Source: Marinospirillum sp.
GTDB lineage: Bacteria; Pseudomonadota; Gammaproteobacteria; Pseudomonadales; Halomonadaceae
Assembly (NCBI GenBank): GCA_007119985.1
Contig: SKOQ01000055.1
Location: 1-11,772, forward strand
Length of the DNA stretch: 11,772 bases
Direction: 5' to 3'
Positions 6,479 to 11,772 of the stretch are shown here, piece after piece. Numbering within the stretch: position 1 is the first letter of the stretch; each line of letters begins with the position of its first letter. Under the pieces are notes generated by a model. That model saw only the letters and a program-made list of their open reading frames with translations, ran no database searches and was not told the origin of the DNA. A program made the position numbers and the translations under genes.

Positions 6479-6540
6479 TCTTCGCTAGGTTGCTGCCCAG
6501 AGCCTAGGCGTGGCGCTACATATTCCCTTTCAGCTGGTGT

Positions 6541-6807
6541 ATGCTTAGTGGTTACTTTCTTTTCTTCTTATTAGACCTCTATTTGCACAAGGCAGCCTTG
6601 ATTCTATGGACAACTCACAGACGTCAATTCCTGACTATCAACCCAGTCAACTCGAAGCCCAAGCGCAGCAGTTTTGGGAACGTAATCAGTGCTTTAAAGC
6701 CCTTGAAGATCACCAAAAAGAAAAGTTCTACTGCCTATCCATGTTCCCCTATCCCAGCGGCAAGCTGCATATGGGCCATGTGCGCAACTATACCATCGGC
6801 GATGTGA
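6541..6807 (+). promoter_or_regulatory. possible leucine-rich upstream reading frame overlapping leuS
   Basis: An ATG at 6541 opens a frame whose first 22 codons hold eight leucines, using CTT, TTA, CTC, TTG and CTA but never CTG. It crosses the hairpin at 6588-6600, passes the leuS start in another frame, and ends inside leuS at 6807. The ribosome-binding site is weak (CTGGTG). The leucine content is striking next to leucyl-tRNA synthetase and could act as a leader that senses leucyl-tRNA. However, the AT-rich pyrimidine tract alone would give many Phe and Leu codons, and no promoter upstream was identified. Only the first part is proposed as meaningful; the part inside leuS is out of frame with it. 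Confidence 0.2.
6588..6600 (+). promoter_or_regulatory. short hairpin at the leuS translation start
   Basis: CAAGGC-A-GCCTTG is a perfect 6-bp inverted repeat around one base, ending 5 bases before the leuS ATG. It occupies the place where a Shine-Dalgarno should be, and no separate good Shine-Dalgarno exists for leuS; the only purine-rich bases (AAGG) lie inside the repeat. With a one-base centre the RNA stem would have to open its inner pairs to make a loop. Control of leuS translation, or a DNA operator, are both possible. Confidence 0.35.
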
Positions 6808-9215
6808 TCAGCCGTTATCAGCGTCTACAAGGTAAAAATGTACTGCAGCCGATGGGCTGGGATGCTTTTGGCTTGCCTGCTGAAAATGCCGCTATGCAAA
6901 ATCAAGTGGCTCCAGCGGCTTGGACACAAGACAATATCGCCTATATGCGCCAGCAGCTCAAAGCACTGGGCTTTGGCTATGACTGGGATCGTGAGTTCGC
7001 CACCTGCGACGCCAGCTATTACCGCTGGGAGCAGTGGTTCTTTGGCAAGCTGATTGAAAAGGGCCTGGTCTATAAAAGAAACGCGATGGTGAACTGGGAC
7101 CCAGTGGATCAAACCGTCCTCGCTAATGAACAGGTTATTGATGGCCGAGGTTGGCGCTCAGGTGCGCTGGTTGAGCGTAAAGAAATTCCCCAGTGGTTCT
7201 TGAAGATCACCGATTATGCTGAAGAACTCCTCTCCGATCTGGATGGCGTGGAGTGGCCTGAGCAGGTTAAAACCATGCAGCGCAACTGGATCGGCAAATC
7301 ACGCGGCATCGAGATGACCTTTGGTCTGCGCCAGCCTGCTTTAGATCTTCTTCCACAAGGTTTAGAGATTTATACCACGCGCCCAGACACCCTCTTTGGT
7401 GTGACCTATGTTGCCGTGGCCGCTGGGCACCCACTGGCCAAAGCCGCGGCTGAGCACAACCCTGATTTAGCTGCCTTCCTCGAAGAGTGCAGCAAAGGTG
7501 GCACATCAGAGGCCGAGCTGGCCGTGATGGAAAAGAAAGGCATGCCCACTGGCTTTCATGCCGTTCACCCGCTGACTGGACAAGATGTGCCCGTCTGGGT
7601 CGCTAACTTTGTCTTGATGGAGTACGGCACCGGTGCCGTGATGGCCGTGCCTGCCCATGATCAGCGCGATTGGGAATTTGCTCACCAATATGGGATCGCC
7701 ATTGAGCAGGTCATCGAACCCGTTGAAGCCGACCAACACTGCGACCTGAGCCAAGCCGCCTTTGTTGAAAAAGGCCGCCTGATCAACTCTTCTCAGTTTG
7801 ATGGCCTCGAATTTGAAGCCGCCTTTAATGCCATTGCCGGCGAGCTAGAGCGTCAAGGCAAGGGTAAAATCAAGATCAACTATCGCCTGCGTGATTGGGG
7901 TGTTTCCCGCCAGCGTTACTGGGGCGCGCCGATTCCTGTAGAGAACGGCCCTGAAGGCGCGACTCGCCCTGTTCAAGATGCCGATCTGCCCGTTGCCCTG
8001 CCACTGGAAGTCGAATTTGATGCCTCGGGCGGCTCCCCGATCAAGAAAATGCCCGCCTTTTACGAGCTGGGCGATGGCTGGCAGCGTGAAACCGACACCT
8101 TCGATACCTTTATGGAATCAAGCTGGTACTACGCGCGCTTCTGCTGCGCTGATAACCATGAGGCCATGCTCGATGAGCGTGCCAACTACTGGTTGCCAGT
8201 TGACTATTACATCGGCGGCATCGAGCACGCGATTCTCCACCTGCTTTATGCACGCTTCTTCCACAAGCTGATGCGTGATTTTGGGCTGGTAGAATCGGAT
8301 GAGCCCTTTAAACGCCTGCTCACGCAAGGCATGGTGATCGCCGAGACCTACTATCGCGAGCTGCCCAATGGCGGCAAGCAATGGTTTAACCCAGCGGATG
8401 TCGAAGTCGAAAAAGACGACAAGGGACGCGCACTCAGTGCCACACTGATCAGCGATGGCCAGCCGGTTGTGATTGGTGGCACAGAGAAGATGTCGAAATC
8501 GAAAAACAACGGCGTCGATCCCCAATCCATGATTCAACTCTATGGTGCCGATACCGTGCGCCTGTTTATGATGTTTGCTGCGCCACCCGAGCAGTCTCTG
8601 GAGTGGTCAGACACAGGTGTTGAAGGGGCCAATCGCTTTTTGAAGCGTTTCTGGCGCTTACTGCATCAACACCTACAAGCCGGTCAACCAGGTGAACTGG
8701 ATCTCAACGCGCTGAACGAAGAACAGCAAGATCTGCGCCGCAAAACCCATGAGACCATCAAAAAGGTCAATGACGATATGGGCCGTCGCATCACCTTCAA
8801 CACGGCGATTGCGGCAATGATGGAGCTGACCAACAGCCTGAGCCGCTTTGATGCGCTCGATACTTTGAGTCTGGCGGTCGCGCGTGAGGCTTGGGAAGCG
8901 CTGGTGGTGATGCTCTCCCCCATTGCGCCTCATATCACGCACCAACTCTGGCAGGATCTGGGACGCGGCGATCAACTCCTCAGCGCCAGCTGGCCCTTGG
9001 TTGATGAAGACGCACTGGTGCGCGCCACCATCACCTTGGCGGTTTCCGTCAATGGCAAGGTGCGTGCTCAGCTGGAGGTCAGCGCCGAAGCCAGCAAAGA
9101 AGACATCGAAGCCCTGGCCTTGGCCGATGAGCGGGTACAAAAGCACCTCGAAGGCAAAACCCTGCGCAAGGTGATCGTCGTCCCCGGCAAGCTTGTGAAT
9201 CTGGTTGCGCAATAA
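6606..9215 (+). CDS. leuS: leucine--tRNA ligase
   Basis: Leucyl-tRNA synthetase, a class I cytoplasmic enzyme that charges tRNA-Leu (EC 6.1.1.4). The 869 residues align along the whole length with the bacterial form (E. coli 860). HMGH at 55-58 is the HIGH motif. The CP1 editing domain carries TTRPDTLFGVTYVAVAAGHPLA and the AVPAHDQRDWEFA segment with its conserved Asp, so editing should be intact. KMSKS lies at 628-632, and the C-terminal domain ends VRAQLEV...KVIVVPGKLVNLVAQ. The zinc-1 module has lost its cysteines (NWDPVDQ at 163-169, DGRGWRSG at 179-186). An in-frame stop at 6546 and the lack of another start codon fix the ATG at 6606, even though no good Shine-Dalgarno precedes it. It is the first gene of the leuS-lptE-holA operon. 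Confidence 0.99.
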   Translation: MDNSQTSIPDYQPSQLEAQAQQFWERNQCFKALEDHQKEKFYCLSMFPYPSGKLHMGHVRNYTIGDVISRYQRLQGKNVLQPMGWDAFGLPAENAAMQNQVAPAAWTQDNIAYMRQQLKALGFGYDWDREFATCDASYYRWEQWFFGKLIEKGLVYKRNAMVNWDPVDQTVLANEQVIDGRGWRSGALVERKEIPQWFLKITDYAEELLSDLDGVEWPEQVKTMQRNWIGKSRGIEMTFGLRQPALDLLPQGLEIYTTRPDTLFGVTYVAVAAGHPLAKAAAEHNPDLAAFLEECSKGGTSEAELAVMEKKGMPTGFHAVHPLTGQDVPVWVANFVLMEYGTGAVMAVPAHDQRDWEFAHQYGIAIEQVIEPVEADQHCDLSQAAFVEKGRLINSSQFDGLEFEAAFNAIAGELERQGKGKIKINYRLRDWGVSRQRYWGAPIPVENGPEGATRPVQDADLPVALPLEVEFDASGGSPIKKMPAFYELGDGWQRETDTFDTFMESSWYYARFCCADNHEAMLDERANYWLPVDYYIGGIEHAILHLLYARFFHKLMRDFGLVESDEPFKRLLTQGMVIAETYYRELPNGGKQWFNPADVEVEKDDKGRALSATLISDGQPVVIGGTEKMSKSKNNGVDPQSMIQLYGADTVRLFMMFAAPPEQSLEWSDTGVEGANRFLKRFWRLLHQHLQAGQPGELDLNALNEEQQDLRRKTHETIKKVNDDMGRRITFNTAIAAMMELTNSLSRFDALDTLSLAVAREAWEALVVMLSPIAPHITHQLWQDLGRGDQLLSASWPLVDEDALVRATITLAVSVNGKVRAQLEVSAEASKEDIEALALADERVQKHLEGKTLRKVIVVPGKLVNLVAQ

Positions 9216-9724
9216 TGCGCAGCCGCACTCTCCTCCCCAGCTTGATGCTGGGGATGTTGCTGCTCAGTGCCTGCGGCTTTCAGCTTCGAGGTTACATTCA
9301 ACTGCCTGCACAGCTCCAACCCATTCGTGTTGAAGCCCAGGCAGGCAGCGAGCGTCTTGCCCAGCCTCTCAGGCAGCGCCTGCTGGCTTCAGGCATTCGT
9401 CTAGCCGAAAGCGATGCGACGGCACGCCTTCTTCTGCGCCTTGAAGCTTTAGAGCAACGTGAAACCCAGCTGATTTTTGGCCAAGATGAAGAGTTCGCGC
9501 TTGAACTGACCCTCGTTGCCTCCGCCTTCGATGCAGAAGGAGAGCCTTTGTTCACGGCTGAACGCTGGAGCGCTGAGCGCCAATATCGCTATAACGCCAC
9601 ACGCGACAGTGTTTTGGCACGCCAAAGCCTGAAAGCCGAACTGATACGCAGTATGGAAGATGACCTGATTGATCTATTGATGATGCGTGTCCGCTCACTG
9701 GAGCTCAGCAGTGAAGATCAGTAG
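9215..9724 (+). CDS. lptE: LPS-assembly lipoprotein LptE
   Basis: LptE plugs the LptD barrel in the outer membrane and helps insert lipopolysaccharide into the outer leaflet. The 169-residue precursor starts MRSRTLLPSLMLGMLLLS and has a lipobox L-S-A-C with the acylated Cys20, followed by GFQLRGYIQLPAQLQP, very like the E. coli CGFHLRD start of the mature protein. It is shorter than E. coli LptE (193) and lacks that protein's Ser/Thr/Pro-rich tail. The ATG shares its A with the last base of the leuS stop (TAATG), and no separate ribosome-binding site is visible, so re-initiation after leuS is likely. The position between leuS and holA is the conserved gammaproteobacterial one and confirms the call. 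Confidence 0.95.
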   Translation: MRSRTLLPSLMLGMLLLSACGFQLRGYIQLPAQLQPIRVEAQAGSERLAQPLRQRLLASGIRLAESDATARLLLRLEALEQRETQLIFGQDEEFALELTLVASAFDAEGEPLFTAERWSAERQYRYNATRDSVLARQSLKAELIRSMEDDLIDLLMMRVRSLELSSEDQ

Positions 9725-10712
9725 CGATAAACTGGCGGCACAACTTAAAAAAAAGCTGCCGCCCTTTATTTGGATTAGTGGCGATGAGCCTCTGCAACTG
9801 CTTGAAATCAGCGACCTGATCCGCCATAAGGCACGCCAGCAAGGATGCGAAGAAAGGGTCGTATTTGATGTTGGCCCGCAGTTTAAATGGGGCCAGCTAC
9901 TGCAAGCCACGCAGAACCAGTCTTTATTTGGTGGCGCACAACTGATTGAAGTGCGTCTTGGCAGCCATAAAACAGGGAAAGAAGGCAGCCACATTTTGCA
10001 AGAGCTCGCCCGCAAAAATCTCGGCGAAGATCTGTTCCTGATCACCAGCGCCAAGCTGGATGCCACTCAAGCCAAAAGCGCCTGGTACAAAGCCTTGGAT
10101 GCACAAGGCTGGTTTATTCCTGTGTGGCCTATTTCCCCTGCGCAACTGCCGCGCTGGATCGAACAACGTCTAGCCCAGCATGGCCTCACCGCCGAACCTG
10201 ATGCCCTGCGCCTACTCGCAGAAAAAGTAGAAGGCAATCTGTTGGCCGCCGCGCAAGAAATCCAAAAGCTCACCTTATTTGTGCCTCCCGGTGAGCCCAT
10301 CAACGCCCATCAATTAATCGATTTGATCCAGGATGCCAGCCGCTTTAGTCTCTTTGATCTGGCTGACGCTTGCCTTGAAGGCCAGCTTGATCGCGCGCTG
10401 CGTATTCTCGATCACCTGCAAGCCGAGGGCACAGAAGCCCCTTTGTTGATCTGGGCCTTGAGCCGTGAGATTCGCCTCGTCGCGCGTCTTTTGGCCCAGC
10501 CGCATCACTTTGAACAGCAGTGCCAACAATGGCGGATCTGGCCACAACGCCAACCCCTGTACAAAAAAGCGCTCCAACGCCTGAGCTTAGCAGAGAGCCA
10601 TCAGCTGCTCCTCTTGGCTTATCAAGTTGATCGCGCTGCCAAGGGCTCAGGTGAACCCTTTACTGAACTCTTGCTCCAACTTGTGAGCAGCTTTGCCACT
10701 CGGCCCGTCTGA
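9711..10712 (+). CDS. holA: DNA polymerase III subunit delta
   Basis: HolA is the clamp-loader subunit that opens the beta sliding clamp during replication. The product is 333 residues (E. coli 343). WISGDEPLQLLE at 21-32 matches the N-terminal AAA+-like fold. SLF at 71-73 corresponds to the Leu-Phe wedge that inserts into the clamp. QLPRWIEQRL, EGNLLAAAQEIQKL and the C-terminal collar-type domain with SRFSLFDLADACLEG and LLIWALSREIRLV follow. The start is taken as the GTG at 9711 (reading MKISSDKLAAQL) because GGAG at 9700-9703 is 7 bases upstream and E. coli HolA begins at the same point. A further GTG at 9687 would add eight unlikely residues. The chosen start overlaps lptE by 14 bases. 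Confidence 0.96.
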   Translation: MKISSDKLAAQLKKKLPPFIWISGDEPLQLLEISDLIRHKARQQGCEERVVFDVGPQFKWGQLLQATQNQSLFGGAQLIEVRLGSHKTGKEGSHILQELARKNLGEDLFLITSAKLDATQAKSAWYKALDAQGWFIPVWPISPAQLPRWIEQRLAQHGLTAEPDALRLLAEKVEGNLLAAAQEIQKLTLFVPPGEPINAHQLIDLIQDASRFSLFDLADACLEGQLDRALRILDHLQAEGTEAPLLIWALSREIRLVARLLAQPHHFEQQCQQWRIWPQRQPLYKKALQRLSLAESHQLLLLAYQVDRAAKGSGEPFTELLLQLVSSFATRPV

Positions 10713-10726
10713 TAGGAGAAACCCTG

Positions 10727-11722
10727 ATGCGTGTGATGCAATTGACAGAATACGGCCCTGATGCGCGCTTTAGCGCCAGTGAATGGCCTGATCCTCAACC
10801 TGGCCCCGGACAAGTGCGTCTGCGAGTGGTCAGTTCAAGCCTGAATCCCTTAGAGCTTAAAATTCGCTTTGGGCAGGTCGCGGCAGGCCCTGAGCTTCCC
10901 GCCCTACTGAATGCCGATGTTGCCGGTTATGTCGATCTGCTTGGCGAAGGTGTGACCGCGTTTCAGCCCGGTGATGCCGTGATCGGCTGCGCTGGTGGCT
11001 TAAAAGGCACTCAGGGTGCGCTGGCGGACTTCATGCTGGCCGATGCTCGCCTGCTCAGCCTCGCACCACGCCAACTGCCTCTGGCTGAAGCCGGCACTCT
11101 GCCTCTGGCGGCCCTCACAGCTTGGAGCGGCTTGATCGAGCGTGCCGCACTGAAATCAGGAGAAAGAGTCTTGATTCATGGCGCCACAGGCGGTGTGGGG
11201 CACTTCGCAGTCCAGATCGCCAAGGCTTGTGGCGCCGAAGTCCATGCGCGGGTCTCCACTTCGGCCAAAGCCGAGATCGCCCGTCAACTGGGCGCAGATC
11301 AAGTCAGCCTCTATACAGAAGAATCGATTGAAGAAGCCGTCACCCGCCTAACGCAAGGCCAGGGCTATGATCTGGTTTTTGATAGCGTTGGTGGGGAATG
11401 TCTCGCACAGAGCATGACGGCAGCAGCGGTTGGGGCGCGTGTGGTGTCGATCAATACACGCAGCACGCAAGATCTGAGCCTGATGCACAGCAAAGGGCTG
11501 AGTCTGCATGTGGTTTTTCGTGCTCTGCCTTTGCTGACCGGCCAAGGACGAGATCAAGAAGCCGCGCAGTTGGCACAGATCGTCCAGCTGGTTGATGCAG
11601 GCTTGATTCGCCCTTGGATAGCCGAGCAACGCTTTGGCTTTCATCAAATCAATGAAGCCCATGATTATCTGGCCAGCGGCCAAGCCATTGGCAAGGTGCT
11701 TTTGACTCACGAAGGGATATGA
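10727..11722 (+). CDS. zinc-free MDR-family oxidoreductase (quinone oxidoreductase-like)
   Basis: A 331-residue NAD(P)H-dependent oxidoreductase of the medium-chain dehydrogenase/reductase superfamily. The N-terminal GroES-like domain starts MRVMQLTEYGPDARF and carries NADVAGYVDLLGEGVTAF and GDAVIG. The Rossmann domain has HGATGGVGHFAVQIAKACGAEV with the dinucleotide-binding glycines at 152-158, followed by GYDLVFDSVGG. The catalytic and structural zinc cysteines of alcohol dehydrogenases are absent, so a QOR- or enone-reductase-like activity is more likely than alcohol oxidation. The substrate is unknown. AGGAG at 10714-10718 is 8 bases before the ATG, and only 14 bases separate it from holA, so it is probably the last gene of the leuS operon. 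In E. coli nadD occupies this place. Confidence 0.9.
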   Translation: MRVMQLTEYGPDARFSASEWPDPQPGPGQVRLRVVSSSLNPLELKIRFGQVAAGPELPALLNADVAGYVDLLGEGVTAFQPGDAVIGCAGGLKGTQGALADFMLADARLLSLAPRQLPLAEAGTLPLAALTAWSGLIERAALKSGERVLIHGATGGVGHFAVQIAKACGAEVHARVSTSAKAEIARQLGADQVSLYTEESIEEAVTRLTQGQGYDLVFDSVGGECLAQSMTAAAVGARVVSINTRSTQDLSLMHSKGLSLHVVFRALPLLTGQGRDQEAAQLAQIVQLVDAGLIRPWIAEQRFGFHQINEAHDYLASGQAIGKVLLTHEGI

Positions 11723-11729
11723 ACTCACA

Positions 11730-11766
11730 CCTCTGGCCCTCAGCAGCATCCAACGAGGGCCAGAGG
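11730..11766 (+). terminator. 12-bp inverted repeat after the leuS operon, probable terminator
   Basis: CCTCTGGCCCTC (11730-11741) and GAGGGCCAGAGG (11755-11766) are perfect 12-bp arms around a 13-base loop, starting 7 bases after the oxidoreductase stop. The GC-rich stem and position suit an intrinsic terminator, but the window ends 6 bases later (CAAGAG), so a T-run cannot be confirmed. It may serve a convergent gene on the other side as well. Confidence 0.6.
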
Positions 11767-11772
11767 CAAGAG

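Noticed and set aside
1..11772. Defence system, mobile element, CRISPR array or RNA gene
   Set aside because: No transposase, integrase, direct-repeat array, tRNA cloverleaf or rRNA segment was seen; the genes are core metabolism, transport and replication.

Overview
The window reads as chromosomal DNA from a Gram-negative gammaproteobacterium. The evidence is a leuS-lptE-holA gene order, an outer-membrane LPS-assembly lipoprotein (LptE), a QueF of the long proteobacterial type, and moderate GC with strong Shine-Dalgarno sites. The genus cannot be named from the sequence; an Oceanospirillales-like or pseudomonad-related lineage is only a guess. No mobile element, CRISPR array, tRNA or rRNA was seen. 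Gene density is high and only two spacers exceed 200 bases.

Region 1 (1-4311, minus strand) is a compact gene train. Read 5' to 3' on the minus strand it is queF (7-deazaguanine reductase for queuosine), an unlisted 21-residue hydrophobic micro-ORF, an AEC-family transporter, an alpha/beta hydrolase, an RssA-like patatin phospholipase, and an AzlC-type permease cut by the window edge. From the AEC gene on, junctions are overlaps or a 10-base gap, so co-transcription and translational coupling are likely. Upstream of queF lies a leader with a strong UUCG-capped hairpin.

Region 2 (4312-6335) starts with the queF/osmC divergent spacer, where a perfect 16-bp palindrome sits on the likely osmC start of transcription. 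An OsmC-family thiol peroxidase-like gene (+) follows and converges on an NCS2 nucleobase permease gene (-). A 12-bp hairpin between the two stop codons probably serves as a terminator. The permease gene has a recognisable sigma70-type promoter.

Region 3 (6336-11772, plus strand) is the housekeeping block. LeuRS (leuS), LptE and the DNA polymerase III delta subunit (holA) are joined by a TAATG junction and a 14-base overlap. A zinc-free MDR/quinone-oxidoreductase-like gene follows in the place where nadD stands in E. coli, and a 12-bp inverted repeat at the window end probably terminates the operon. Just upstream of leuS is an AT-rich, leucine-codon-rich reading frame that runs over a small hairpin into the leuS start.

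Most of the window is ordinary core genome. The points worth checking are the micro-ORF after queF, the leucine-rich leader at leuS, the palindrome at osmC, the queF leader hairpin and the cysteine-less zinc module in LeuRS.
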